50,898 nt of DNA from a virus (IMGVR_UViG_3300036826_000031:1-50898), one strand, 5' to 3'; positions 14,094-22,823 are shown, counted from the stretch's first letter. Notes: generated from the letters alone by a model not told the origin. Program-made: numbers and translations.

Positions 14094-15011
14094 CTACTTC
14101 TTCTTGCGCATCATGCCTTCATCGGCAGGCTGAGTGGTCGGATCAAGAGTGACCGCACCAGGATTCCGAATCAGCATGTCGTACATTCTTTCGATTGTCG
14201 GATCCTGAATGGCTCTCTTGATGCCAGGGATTCGACACTTCGCCGATACGTAGTTGTCCTTATCTGTTTGGATCCACCGCGTATTGGCTGACCCATTGAC
14301 CTTCGAGTACATGTATAGAACTGCATCGAAGAACGCTGGGACCTCCGACCTTAGCTTATTCGTAAAGCTAGGTCGGATGACCATTCGGGGATTGTCTGAC
14401 TTCGCAGTGCGCGGGTCAGGTTGTTCGTACGTCAGTGCCGTACAGATGAAGTTCATCCGTAGGTCTCGGAAGGCTCTGAAGAATCTTCGCATCTGCGTGG
14501 TGGTCTCATTCCACTCCTCGAACTTGGGAAGATCAGCGGCGATGTTGATCTTCTCGTTGTATCCCAAGAGGTGACCAATGTTCAGGGCTTGAGCTTCTGT
14601 CCCTGAGTCCACCATGACAGTCTTGAATGGATGACGCATCTTGTAGAGATCGTCATAGATTTTCTGAATGTCCACCCATTTCAGTGGGCGTTGCTCATCT
14701 GGATCAGGCACCACGAGGATCTGATCTGTATCAAGATGAGACAGGGTATGCGTTCCCCCTTCGATGTCAATGACCAGGAGGGGGGCCATCTCGGGGACGA
14801 ACGCTGACATTCCTCCGAGGAGTGTCTTTCCTACCCCCGACTCACCATAGATCATGGTGTTGAGGTAGGAAAGTTTCTTCTGTGGTGGGCGTAGGATTAG
14901 ACCACCAATGGAACCGATAGTCAAACGAGGCGGAATACTTTCCTCATCGACCAACTCAGCATCTACAATTTGAGATGGTTGAGTTGTCGTAACCTCGATC
15001 TCTGATGTCAT
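14094..15011 (-). CDS. Sak4-like RecA-fold ATPase (single-strand annealing/recombination)
   Basis: A 305-residue AAA/RecA-fold ATPase. Walker A is YGESGVGKT (residues about 55-63), and Walker B is TVMVDSGTEA (about 135). VIDIEGG and an FICTALTYEQ sensor follow. This is the usual phage Sak4-type recombinase, which pairs with an SSB-like protein (next gene) and an exonuclease (previous gene). The start overlaps the stop of the nuclease gene by 4 bases (ATGA). The last residues are basic (MMRKKK). Confidence 0.85.
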   Translation of the reverse strand: MTSEIEVTTTQPSQIVDAELVDEESIPPRLTIGSIGGLILRPPQKKLSYLNTMIYGESGVGKTLLGGMSAFVPEMAPLLVIDIEGGTHTLSHLDTDQILVVPDPDEQRPLKWVDIQKIYDDLYKMRHPFKTVMVDSGTEAQALNIGHLLGYNEKINIAADLPKFEEWNETTTQMRRFFRAFRDLRMNFICTALTYEQPDPRTAKSDNPRMVIRPSFTNKLRSEVPAFFDAVLYMYSKVNGSANTRWIQTDKDNYVSAKCRIPGIKRAIQDPTIERMYDMLIRNPGAVTLDPTTQPADEGMMRKKK

Positions 15012-16183
15012 TCAGTGACTTCCTGTTCTTCTACTCGTCGTTCTTCCATCCAGTGGCGTCGGTTCGTTTGAATGAAACCTCCTTCCAGCAGGTAAGAAAT
15101 ATCCTCCTCCCGGTCCATTCCAATGCAGGGCTGACGGTACTTACAACTAGTGCAGTGGAATCGACTCTTATTTGGGTAGAGGCGAGGTTCGTTTATCATG
15201 TCGGCAGCCTCTTGGGCAATGGCCTTACCGACATTGACAAGTTCTTCTTCACCTTTGAGAACGGTGAATCGCTGGCTGAAAATCATGGTATCGGAGCTAC
15301 GTAGAAATTCAAGGTAATCGTCGTAGCAACCATCAAGGAGTGCCTGAGGGTCATGTTGAGCCACGTACGGTTCAAATACTTCGAGGTTTGTAGGTTGAAC
15401 CTTTGAGGTTGAGAAGTGGCAACCCTTTTGCATGCGTTTGAGAAGTCGAGGTGGACGGGGAAAATCCTTTCGCGTCTCGGCGTAGATGAATCCCGAGATG
15501 TTGAGGTTGAGCCTTTCCCACAGAGCCCACGTATAGCCCGCAACCTGATCGTCAAGTTCTAGGAAGTCTTCATTCTTGGAAATGACTCCTGCTGATTTCC
15601 AGTCGAAGATGTAATAGTCACCATCGACAATGTCTTGACAGAGAGCATCTACTCGACCGGCATAGACCACAAGAGAGTCGGGATCATTGGGGTCATTAGA
15701 ATGGTTCTGTCCACACTGTGGGGAGTTGTGACAGTGGAGAAGTTGTTTTGGATCATCAGGGTCGACGAGTGGAACCTCAAAGGAAATCTCAACCGCGACA
15801 GGGCGGAACCATTTATCATACTTGGGATGCACATACTTGGCATGGTAGTTCAGCATTCCAGTACCAAGGTCTAGCTTGTCCTCGAAATCGGATTCCATTT
15901 CTTGGGGTAGTTCATTGAGTTTGTGAGTCTCAAGGTAACGCTTGCGTTGAACTTCACATTCGAGAAGGAATGCCTGGATAGCACCTGCGGCTTTTTCATC
16001 TGCATCGGTAGTATCCCAAGTGCCGGGGTTGTAGAACACCTGCATACCACAGTGGAAAGCAATACCAAAGTCAAGCCTATCTTCAGGCTCAATGGGGACG
16101 TAACCTTCTATGTAGGCCCAGTTCCAACGGCGACGACAACCACGGAATGAGCGACGTTCACTATTATGTATTTCATGGACCAT
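15008..16183 (-). CDS. Cas4/RecB-like PD-(D/E)XK exonuclease with Fe-S cluster
   Basis: A 391-residue nuclease from an ATG at 16183 with GAGAGG 7 bases upstream. The N-terminus has FRGCRRRWNWAY, the usual first cluster Cys, and FGIAFHCGMQVF with the conserved His. GRVDAL followed by IFDWKSAG gives the PD-(D/E)XK Asp and Asp-x-Lys. QVAGYTWAL is the conserved Q motif. Near the end, CTSCKYRQPC supplies three Cys for a 4Fe-4S cluster. Cas4/AddB-like enzymes resect DNA ends. With the Sak4-like and SSB-like neighbours it makes a recombination set. It is the first gene after the promoter at 16220-16248. Confidence 0.88.
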   Translation of the reverse strand: MVHEIHNSERRSFRGCRRRWNWAYIEGYVPIEPEDRLDFGIAFHCGMQVFYNPGTWDTTDADEKAAGAIQAFLLECEVQRKRYLETHKLNELPQEMESDFEDKLDLGTGMLNYHAKYVHPKYDKWFRPVAVEISFEVPLVDPDDPKQLLHCHNSPQCGQNHSNDPNDPDSLVVYAGRVDALCQDIVDGDYYIFDWKSAGVISKNEDFLELDDQVAGYTWALWERLNLNISGFIYAETRKDFPRPPRLLKRMQKGCHFSTSKVQPTNLEVFEPYVAQHDPQALLDGCYDDYLEFLRSSDTMIFSQRFTVLKGEEELVNVGKAIAQEAADMINEPRLYPNKSRFHCTSCKYRQPCIGMDREEDISYLLEGGFIQTNRRHWMEERRVEEQEVTE

Positions 16184-16219
16184 GCTCTAGCCTCTCGAAG
16201 AGGTAACCCCTTGTAGTCG

Positions 16220-16248
16220 ATCATACCACCGTGGGTAGGCTCTGTCGA
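16220..16248 (-). promoter_or_regulatory. Sigma70-type promoter for the replication operon
   Basis: On the minus strand TCGACA (16248-16243) is separated by 17 bases from TATGAT (16225-16220). Each hexamer differs from consensus at one position. The start of transcription would be near 16213, about 30 bases before the ATG at 16183. It lies in a 126-base gene-free gap, the largest in this part of the genome. Confidence 0.7.
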
Positions 16249-16262
16249 CCAGTCAGGTGAAT

Positions 16263-16274
16263 TACACTAGTGTA
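16263..16274. promoter_or_regulatory. Palindromic operator-like site upstream of the replication promoter
   Basis: TACACTAGTGTA is a perfect 12-base palindrome lying 15 bases beyond the -35 element of the replication promoter. A related dyad, ACACCAGTGTA, occurs at 9352-9362. The position upstream of -35 suits an activator or looping repressor. The regulator is unknown. Confidence 0.45.
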
Positions 16275-16309
16275 GTTTTGTGGATCTTCACCAAGGGTAG
16301 AGATGTCGA

Positions 16310-16603
16310 TCATGTAGTCCCTCTCACCTGAGGATAGTCCGTCAGGACCTCATTGACTGCTGAGGGACCTGGATTCCCACCCAGTGAACACAGAAGGCAC
16401 TTCACCAGGGTCAACACTGCGGCACCTAGAGCTGGTCCTAGCCCTAATAGCCAATTGAACGTAAAGACATCGAACGTAGCCCCGACCGCTATCGAGAGGT
16501 AAATCCCAAAGTAGCATTCAAGAAAAGTGAAGAGGACGCGCTCAATTGAAGCCTTCCAAAATGCCCACGTCCATATGGGATGGCTAGCATTAGGGTTTGT
16601 CAT
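16310..16603 (-). CDS. Holin, r1t-like
   Basis: A 97-residue membrane protein starting MTNPNASHPIW. Two hydrophobic segments (about residues 22-45 and 50-75) are joined by a short polar turn, and the C-terminal tail has GGNPGPSAVNEV. Size, the RVLFTFLECYF first helix and this tail resemble r1t-type phage holins of actinophages. A holin makes holes in the cytoplasmic membrane so the endolysin can reach the wall. It ends the second lysis block and overlaps its upstream neighbour. A terminator was not seen. Confidence 0.75.
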   Translation of the reverse strand: MTNPNASHPIWTWAFWKASIERVLFTFLECYFGIYLSIAVGATFDVFTFNWLLGLGPALGAAVLTLVKCLLCSLGGNPGPSAVNEVLTDYPQVRGTT

Positions 16604-16913
16604 CTTCTAGGTATTCCCTTTCGAGAGTGAGGAGATAAAAATCCTCTGGATTCTCTCGTCGCAATGTTTCCGGATCGGCATGCATCACGTGGTACATCTT
16701 GCCCACTTCATGGAGACGATGACCAACAATCATTCCAATAGCTAAGACAATGATGGTAATGAAGACCACAGTCGTCAGCCATTCGATGACAGGAAAGAGA
16801 GTCCCAAGGATGGCAATGCCAAAGAGGACAGTCAGACCAAGGCAGAATAGATTGGCTTCGTTTCTGCCATGCTGATGCATATTAAAAATCTCAGGAGGTC
16901 TCTCGTCCTTCAT
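16590..16913 (-). CDS. Two-helix membrane protein, possible second holin/antiholin
   Basis: A 107-residue protein with two adjacent hydrophobic helices (about residues 22-45 and 48-68) and a charged C-terminus with HRLHEVGKMYHVMH and a long acidic-basic helix. The ATG at 16913 overlaps the upstream stop (ATGA), and the last 14 bases overlap the holin start. Paired membrane proteins beside a holin often tune lysis time. That function is inferred from position. Confidence 0.7.
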   Translation of the reverse strand: MKDERPPEIFNMHQHGRNEANLFCLGLTVLFGIAILGTLFPVIEWLTTVVFITIIVLAIGMIVGHRLHEVGKMYHVMHADPETLRRENPEDFYLLTLEREYLEDDKP

Positions 16914-17278
16914 TGAGTGTCTCCATTCAACTCAAGCATGTCTGGAATCCTAGGGAGTGGGGCTGTAATTTCGGTTGAGTCAATGGTTTCATACCAAACA
17001 ATAACCTTACGTCCCCACCTTACAAACATACTTATTCGCCGCTCCAGAGAAATTATCTTAGCAGACCCCTCGTCTCTCTGGATGCGCAGGGTCTCGGCAT
17101 CCTGACGCCAAGAAATAACCTGCGCATCCCTAGATTCAATTTCAAGATTTAACTGAGTCAACTCAGCCGTACGTTCAGCTGCCTTTCGAGTAGCCCTCGC
17201 TGATGAGATTGCTCCAAACAAACTCACTACTCCAGTAATTACGATTCCTAAAAAGGTGATCCATCCGGCAGGGTTCAC
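16910..17278 (-). CDS. Single-helix membrane protein with coiled coil
   Basis: I place the start at the GTG at 17278, which overlaps the previous stop as GTGA and has GGAAG 7 bases upstream. Upstream in-frame codons overlap the 4-helix gene and are not needed. The 122-residue product has one transmembrane helix (residues about 4-27), then a charged heptad-like helix rich in Ala, Glu, Arg and Gln (about 30-85), and a Pro-rich end. This shape resembles envelope-spanning lysis accessory proteins, but no family is recognised. Confidence 0.75.
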   Translation of the reverse strand: MNPAGWITFLGIVITGVVSLFGAISSARATRKAAERTAELTQLNLEIESRDAQVISWRQDAETLRIQRDEGSAKIISLERRISMFVRWGRKVIVWYETIDSTEITAPLPRIPDMLELNGDTQ

Positions 17279-17706
17279 GATTGTTCTTCCCAGCCACATG
17301 CAATAAGTATAGTTAACGCAAAGCCAATGTAAGTGGCCCCAATGCCCCAAACTCCTGGAGAATAAACAGTGAGGAAATAAACAAGAGCAGAAAATCCCCA
17401 CCATACAGACAAGGCTATCGCAGCCGTAAACTGTGGCCAATCTGGCCATCGTGGATAGATACCAGATAGGATAAACAATCCTACCACTATCCAAATAACT
17501 CCCCAAATTGGTATTGAAATACCAAACAATTCAGGGGTCGTTACTGGCCACCATTTAGGTGGGCTATTTGAGTTGTCCCAATAGCTTAACGCCATAGCTA
17601 TTCCATAGGCGATGTAAGCTAAGGCTACTACCAAAAGCAGAGCCCCGCGCCTTCCGATTCTCAAACGCAACCGGAAGGCCCAACGGGGCTCAAACTTCAC
17701 GCCCAT
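17275..17706 (-). CDS. Four-helix membrane protein in lysis block
   Basis: A 143-residue protein with a basic start (RLRLRIGRRG) and four hydrophobic segments (about residues 22-42, 62-82, 92-112 and 118-136) rich in Trp and Tyr. No family is recognised. It is the upstream partner of the coiled-coil membrane protein and lies 48 bases after the transglycosylase gene, so it is part of the lysis group. Roles in lysis timing or superinfection exclusion are both possible. Confidence 0.7.
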   Translation of the reverse strand: MGVKFEPRWAFRLRLRIGRRGALLLVVALAYIAYGIAMALSYWDNSNSPPKWWPVTTPELFGISIPIWGVIWIVVGLFILSGIYPRWPDWPQFTAAIALSVWWGFSALVYFLTVYSPGVWGIGATYIGFALTILIACGWEEQS

Positions 17707-17754
17707 TTCGAGGATCTTTCGTTGTTAGACCGAGACCTCGAAGCGAACGTTTGC

Positions 17755-18432
17755 TTAAGAAAGCCTAAGATGTTGTCCCGGGAAGATAAGGTTAGGGTTC
17801 TTGATGGTAGCTCTGTTGAGCTGGTAGACCGTTCTCCAATGACTACCTGCAATCCGAGATAGGGTATCTCCTCGCTTAACGACGTATGTTCGGTGCTTCC
17901 CACCAGCCGCAGGTGTGGCCTGCGCCACTCGGGGCGCGGGTTTGGGTTTCGCTGCGGCGGGTACGCTCTTTCCGGAGACAACTGTTCTTTGTTTTGTGGA
18001 GCCAACTGAAGGCAGTGGGGAGGAGAGCTTTTTCTTTCCTCCCGCCCAGCAGGATCGGGAAGCATTCCAATCAGAAAGGCTAGGATTCTTAGCGAAGATC
18101 CTATTAGCCACAATCTTTTGCTCCGCAAACGAAGCACCCATTGCCGTAGAGGAGAATTGTCCCCCACCATTGCGGAGCCAAGTTCCATTGGTAATCTGGA
18201 AAAAACCGCTAGCGGTGAAGGGGCCGGGAATTTGGGTATGAATGTTCTTGCCTCCGGATTCGCAGGCAATGATCGACTCCCAGCCCCCGGGAGGGTCGGC
18301 CGCAGCGCGCCCATGACTAACAGACGATAGTGCGGTACCCAAAAGTAGGGCAAGGGCCAGCGAAATCTTGTATTCCCGTTCGCTTATTTCTCTATGTTTT
18401 CCCTTATATCTGTAATCAGTCAGCAGACTCAT
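17755..18432 (-). CDS. Secreted Rpf-like transglycosylase with LysM
   Basis: I place the start at the ATG at 18432, with GAGGG 6 bases upstream, giving 225 residues. Residues about 21-45 form a signal peptide. Residues 50-125 match the resuscitation-promoting-factor/transglycosylase fold: GGWESIIACESGG with catalytic Glu58, ASGFFQITNGTW, and WNASRSCW with a Cys paired to CESGG. A Pro/Lys/Ala linker precedes a LysM repeat (about 180-225): YVVKRGDTLSRIAG ... NPNLIFPGQHLRL. It would cut MurNAc-GlcNAc bonds from outside. It could help entry, late lysis or spread. Confidence 0.92.
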   Translation of the reverse strand: MSLLTDYRYKGKHREISEREYKISLALALLLGTALSSVSHGRAAADPPGGWESIIACESGGKNIHTQIPGPFTASGFFQITNGTWLRNGGGQFSSTAMGASFAEQKIVANRIFAKNPSLSDWNASRSCWAGGKKKLSSPLPSVGSTKQRTVVSGKSVPAAAKPKPAPRVAQATPAAGGKHRTYVVKRGDTLSRIAGSHWRTVYQLNRATIKNPNLIFPGQHLRLS

Positions 18433-18440
18433 AGCATCCC

Positions 18441-18713
18441 TCAACGCACCCGCACTTTGATACAAGCAACATGCTCGGTATTAAAGTGAAGTGACGTTCC
18501 GTCTCGGTCGACAAACGTTAAGCTCCGCGTTGTGGCCAGCGTCTCGAATGATCCGCGGATCAAATTGTGGATGTTGTTGAGTTGCTCCTTAGGACAATAG
18601 CCCAACTGGACAGTAAATACATTTTGGGAATTGGTGTAGACGTCTACTAAAACCTCTACAGGGATCTCTTCTTCGGATTCCTGGGTGTCCTTCTCAAGAA
18701 CCACTTCATCCAC
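18441..18713 (-). CDS. Small hypothetical protein
   Basis: A 90-residue protein from a GTG at 18713. It is acidic at the N-terminus and has a compact alternating strand/helix pattern (VEVLVDVYTN, VFTVQLGYC, LTFVDRDGTSLHF, ACIKVRV). No family is recognised. A weak promoter at 18720-18748 would put transcription start on or next to the GTG, making a leaderless mRNA. It lies at the border between tail genes and the second lysis block and may be the first lysis-block gene. Confidence 0.65.
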   Translation of the reverse strand: MDEVVLEKDTQESEEEIPVEVLVDVYTNSQNVFTVQLGYCPKEQLNNIHNLIRGSFETLATTRSLTFVDRDGTSLHFNTEHVACIKVRVR

Positions 18714-18719
18714 CCGGCG

Positions 18720-18748
18720 ACACTAGCACGGACAACCAAGCGAGTCGA
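18720..18748 (-). promoter_or_regulatory. Weak promoter for the second lysis block
   Basis: TCGACT (18748-18743) lies 17 bases before TAGTGT (18725-18720) on the minus strand. The -35 resembles the TCGACA of the replication promoter; the -10 is poor. The predicted start is at about 18713, on the GTG of the next gene. Confidence 0.3.
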
Positions 18749-18766
18749 GAGGTGAATTGCGACTGA

Positions 18767-19060
18767 TTACAATACACCAGTCAACAGGTGAGCAAAAGTT
18801 CTAAAGTCATAGGCGTCGGGCAGATCTATTTCTCCCCGATAAATTTGGCCCAACTTTGCCAAATCATTATAAGCACTTTTGAGAACGGCTACTTCTTGGG
18901 CAGTGTAGTTGTACGGTGCACTAGTTAGATCGGCATCCGGTGTAGAGTCCAAAAACATTTTGAACTGATCGATGGCATCGAACGTATTGCGAATGGTGAC
19001 CGCAAGAGTTCCTGACCTGTCGTCAATTTCAGCGCGGGCTTTAGGGAATCCAACAGACAT
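18767..19060 (-). CDS. Small conserved-type protein after the tail fibre gene
   Basis: A 97-residue, mostly helical protein: MSVGFPKARAEIDDRSG, FDAIDQFKMFLD, EVAVLKSAYNDLAKLGQIY and a final RTFAHLLTGVL. It has no transmembrane segment or motif. The gene is 17 bases downstream of the S74-type fibre gene and probably part of the tail operon, possibly as a small structural or assembly protein, which is inference from position. Confidence 0.7.
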   Translation of the reverse strand: MSVGFPKARAEIDDRSGTLAVTIRNTFDAIDQFKMFLDSTPDADLTSAPYNYTAQEVAVLKSAYNDLAKLGQIYRGEIDLPDAYDFRTFAHLLTGVL

Positions 19061-19077
19061 CAGGTAGAACCCTTCGG

Positions 19078-21120
19078 TTAAGCAAGCTTGGTAATCTGTC
19101 CAGTAGCGAAAACTGCATAGAGGGAACCAGCAAAGACGTAAAGGGTCGCTCCAGTAGTAGGAGCAGACGGAATAACACTAACCTCGGGAATCCATTTCGT
19201 TCCATTAGTAAGGGCGTCAATCCTGTTTTGAATGTCTCCTTGTCCTTGCCATAGAAGAGTCTGCATCCTATCCCTGTCGACTCCCAGGAACCTCTCTGGG
19301 TTACCGGGCTCAGCGCCAGTCATAACGGTAAGCTCGCTAGGTAATTCCTCAGCAATAACACCTAGCTGAACAGGAGGCTCTTTGGGTTCTGATATAAGAT
19401 TGCCGTCAGGATCATAAACAGCATCCTCGGCCAGGAAATCCTTCTGGAAATACTTTGCTCGGGCTTCGCGGACAGCCTGTCGAGGGTCGAGATCCTGAGC
19501 TACTTCGATATTGCTTTTCAACTCCGCGGAGGAGTTCACAATCAAACCACCAGCGTAGAGCACAGACATGCACCAGATGTCACGCCAAGCACCATGATTG
19601 TCACTGACGAATTGACAGGAGGCCCAATTGGGCCCAACGGCAGGGGTAAAGCACATTCCTACATCTCGAAAGGGGGCATGGAAGAACGGTTCTCCACCAT
19701 TAGCAGTACTGTTGCCGAAGAACAACAAGGTATTGTTGTTAATGGTAGTACCATTGGTTTCCATTAGACCAATGTGATTGCCAGAACCTTGGGATGCATC
19801 GGTCATCAAGTCGACAACTTTGGCACGATTACGAGTGCTACCGTTGGCTGCATAGATGTCACTGATGAGTGTATTGAGAATATTGGTAGGGTTACAGTAG
19901 GCGAGAGTCGCAATGTCTTCACGAGCAATAACCATACCCCGATAGATTGAACCACTATCGTCCGCGCCGTACATCGCAATACCAGCGCCACCGGTACCAG
20001 AAGTAAAAGAGTCGATAGCAGCGGCACGACTACCCGTAGCAGGCCAAAAAGCAATCTGGTCAGGCTGAGCACCATTAGGATTGATAGAGATGCGCTGTCC
20101 AGAAAACGCCGTAGACATACTACCGGTTGCCGAGAAGTTTCCTGTAGAAGCTTCGGCAAACATGGTACGAGTGCCGGCACTGTTGAATGCTTGCAATCCA
20201 GTTGGATGCAACTCAACTCGGGCACCACTAGGATTACCTGCAAGAATGCGAGTGGCAACAACCAGATCAGATTCGAGCTTTGTTGCGGTTACTGAACCTG
20301 CTTGAATCTTGCCAGCGGTAATAGCGTTGGCTGCAATCTCATTTGCAGTAAGAGTCAAGGCAACAAGACGATCAGCCGTAATAGTCCGAGAGACAATGTG
20401 ACTAGCGCTAATAGAACCAGCAGCGATTTCAGTAGCACCTACAGCACCCGCAATAATCTTTGGGGAAGTAATCGCATCATCGGTTATCTTCGTCGTAGTG
20501 ATTGCGTTGGCTGCTACCTTAGCTGCCGTAACTGCATTGTCTGCTAGATCAAGCTCAGTGATAGCACCATTGATAATGTCAGCGCTGACAACCTGTTGGG
20601 GAGTACCTGCAATAGGAGGAGAGGGAGCGCTTTCTTTTCCTCCCATGTTGACCGCGGTGACGTCAACTAGATAAGAGACGTAATCCAGATTACTAATAAT
20701 AAATTTACCAGGAACAGGAGTAATAGTACCGCGGATGGTACGGTCTGTAGGATTGCTGGCGGGGGCCGCGTAGACGTTGAGGTGACTGAAGTCTGCGTAA
20801 TTACTGGAACCACTCTGAGTTTCGCCTGTATGAGATATAGTAAGGGTAGCAATACCGGGGGTGACTTGCGGAGCTGATGGAACTAGGGGAGGCTGAGGAT
20901 TCTTACTAGTAATGGTAGTCGTACCATCAGGTTGGAAACCCAAGATACCACGGTCGTTACCGTCATTGTCAAACATTTTAATTCCTCCACCTTCGAGGGA
21001 GGAATTACCCAACTGTCCAGTGCGAAGGCCGGACTCAATTGTCTTGAGCCTTTGATCCAAGTCTGCGAGATAGGCAGCGATGTCCCTACTCTCGGGGTTA
21101 GGTGGGGCAACAGTTACCAT
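19078..21120 (-). CDS. Tail fibre with C-terminal S74-type intramolecular chaperone
   Basis: I chose the ATG at 21120, which overlaps the previous stop (TAATG), giving 680 residues. Order: helical start (IAAYLADLDQRLKTIES), a fibronectin-like domain (about 75-170), then a long repeating stretch with pattern ITxxKIxxxAI (about 175-290), typical of a triple-stranded beta shaft. Next comes a globular part, and from about 540 a Peptidase_S74 domain. That domain has SSAELKSNIEVAQDLDPRQA with the Ser/Lys cleavage pair, and VQLGVIAEELP. The chaperone trimerises the fibre and then cuts itself off. About 110 residues after it form a coiled region and a last beta segment. Confidence 0.88.
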   Translation of the reverse strand: MVTVAPPNPESRDIAAYLADLDQRLKTIESGLRTGQLGNSSLEGGGIKMFDNDGNDRGILGFQPDGTTTITSKNPQPPLVPSAPQVTPGIATLTISHTGETQSGSSNYADFSHLNVYAAPASNPTDRTIRGTITPVPGKFIISNLDYVSYLVDVTAVNMGGKESAPSPPIAGTPQQVVSADIINGAITELDLADNAVTAAKVAANAITTTKITDDAITSPKIIAGAVGATEIAAGSISASHIVSRTITADRLVALTLTANEIAANAITAGKIQAGSVTATKLESDLVVATRILAGNPSGARVELHPTGLQAFNSAGTRTMFAEASTGNFSATGSMSTAFSGQRISINPNGAQPDQIAFWPATGSRAAAIDSFTSGTGGAGIAMYGADDSGSIYRGMVIAREDIATLAYCNPTNILNTLISDIYAANGSTRNRAKVVDLMTDASQGSGNHIGLMETNGTTINNNTLLFFGNSTANGGEPFFHAPFRDVGMCFTPAVGPNWASCQFVSDNHGAWRDIWCMSVLYAGGLIVNSSAELKSNIEVAQDLDPRQAVREARAKYFQKDFLAEDAVYDPDGNLISEPKEPPVQLGVIAEELPSELTVMTGAEPGNPERFLGVDRDRMQTLLWQGQGDIQNRIDALTNGTKWIPEVSVIPSAPTTGATLYVFAGSLYAVFATGQITKLA

Positions 21121-22823
21121 TAGATCCTCGCAATGATGTACGCTTGGAGCCACGTAACCACGTCGGGAATATCATCTGGGAAGTTATAGGTGTGGCCCGA
21201 CCTGATATATGCAGAGATGAGATAGTCGTTCCAGTCACTCACGATTTGAGGACAACCAATCCACGTCCAGTCTTCGCTAATGTCCCCACCACTCTTCATC
21301 TGATCCATGATGAGTTGGGCAGCCTGCACATCATCAGTGTACTTAGGTATCGTTGTTGATGGAGGAGTAGTACTTGGGTACGTAAACGAAGCAGAACGGG
21401 CAACACTAAGACGAATGATCTCAGACGCAGGAACATACGATATGGAGAGGATACGATACCACTCAGTGTAGAGATTGGGGAGCCAAGGAATCTCTAACTG
21501 AACGAAGATATCATCCCCAATGTCGTACTCACCAATAGAAGCATTCTCATGGCGAGCATGGATAACCATCTCACTTAACGAGAAAACAGATCCTTTACGA
21601 GCACCTAGCTCTTTCATAGCTAAAGCATTGGCTGCGTCTACAGTGGTGACAGTCTTATCGGTGATGACACTGACTTTACGTACGCGATTTCCAAAGGGCT
21701 CAGCCGCGTATCCTCTGATCGTAGCGGAACCTTCACCAGATCCAATAACGATAACCTCAGAGGCGTAGGTCTCGTCACCCTCTTGCACGGGGACAACCTC
21801 TAGAACGTTTTCCTCGTTAAAAAGTAACTTATCACGAGGAGTACCAATACGGGGATAACCCAAGTCAAGGTATAATTCGACATCAGTCTTGGCTGCGTTC
21901 CACTGGACTCTTTCTCGATAATCAAACGGAGCTTCATGGGAGAGTCTATCAATCTCGTCCCCACAGTTTGGAGTGTTCCACCATAGTAGTTCGTAGGGAG
22001 CTGCATCGACTTCATTGATAGAGGTAGTACCATCTGAGTTCTTGATAATTTCAGTGTGGGCAGGAGTACCTAAACGCTTAGCTGAAGTGGTATCAGAGAT
22101 TACAATACCCAGATTGGAGCGGGGATTGTTCTGTACGTTCTGCCAAATCGACCGGACTACGTTAAGAGGATCTATATCGATACTGCTAATCTGTCCACCC
22201 CAAACAACATAGTGTGAGATTGAGGAGAACCCCTCACAGCTAAAGGTGAGAGATGCTTCCTGATGCTGGGGTGGAAGGAAGATACCGGTAGCTCTTATTT
22301 CACCGGAGATTTCAACGTGGAGAAAATAAGCGTAGCCATCTAGCCCTAACTGTTGAATCGAGGATACTTCAGGTAGGAATGATCCTTGCATTACAGATGG
22401 ACCGGAAAGTTGAGTAGTGTAACTGAAACCATCCTGAACAGGGAGGTCCCAATCCACAAACTTACGAGATAGAATCTCTTGGGCAATGAGACGGAAAGGG
22501 TGCTGCTTCTGTTGAGGATATGGATAGTGAATGAAAGCTGTATCTGGTAGTTTTCTGCGTACGTTCGCTTGCGCTAGTAAGGTAGGAGTAGCAACTAAGT
22601 AAACAGACGGATCACTAATGGTAAGATTAGCATGTATCGTCAGGGTAGGTGTTGCAATGAGATTGGTTGTGACGAATTGACCTCTGAATGCTGCTACAGT
22701 AAGAGTAGGAGTAATAGTCAGAGGTTGAACAAATGAAAACGAAAGAGGGTTATCCCACGTACCAGTAGCGACTTGATCCCAAGTGTACGCAGATACCTGA
22801 TTCCAAGTTGCTAAGGGTGCCAT
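21120..22823 (-). CDS. Minor tail protein (ReqiPepy6 Gp37-like) with TPTLTV repeats
   Basis: A 567-residue tail protein. After a Trp-rich start (TWNQVSAYTWDQVATGTWDN) it has three copies of the 20-residue L-x-x-T-P-T-L motif (about residues 33-85) that also fills the giant fibre at 39-45 kb. The rest resembles the Gp37-like tail protein of actinophages: QEILSRKFVDWDLPVQDG, several strand-rich segments, a IGEYDIGDDIFVQ region and a C-terminal YPSTTPPSTT linker with a helix. These proteins lie after the Dit-like protein in the tail tip. The reading frame is continuous and its stop overlaps the next gene. Confidence 0.8.
   Translation of the reverse strand: MAPLATWNQVSAYTWDQVATGTWDNPLSFSFVQPLTITPTLTVAAFRGQFVTTNLIATPTLTIHANLTISDPSVYLVATPTLLAQANVRRKLPDTAFIHYPYPQQKQHPFRLIAQEILSRKFVDWDLPVQDGFSYTTQLSGPSVMQGSFLPEVSSIQQLGLDGYAYFLHVEISGEIRATGIFLPPQHQEASLTFSCEGFSSISHYVVWGGQISSIDIDPLNVVRSIWQNVQNNPRSNLGIVISDTTSAKRLGTPAHTEIIKNSDGTTSINEVDAAPYELLWWNTPNCGDEIDRLSHEAPFDYRERVQWNAAKTDVELYLDLGYPRIGTPRDKLLFNEENVLEVVPVQEGDETYASEVIVIGSGEGSATIRGYAAEPFGNRVRKVSVITDKTVTTVDAANALAMKELGARKGSVFSLSEMVIHARHENASIGEYDIGDDIFVQLEIPWLPNLYTEWYRILSISYVPASEIIRLSVARSASFTYPSTTPPSTTIPKYTDDVQAAQLIMDQMKSGGDISEDWTWIGCPQIVSDWNDYLISAYIRSGHTYNFPDDIPDVVTWLQAYIIARI

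Noticed and set aside
17697-18353. 218-codon minus-strand frame over the Rpf-LysM gene
   Set aside because: It is a shifted frame of the transglycosylase gene, whose motifs and start site are clear.
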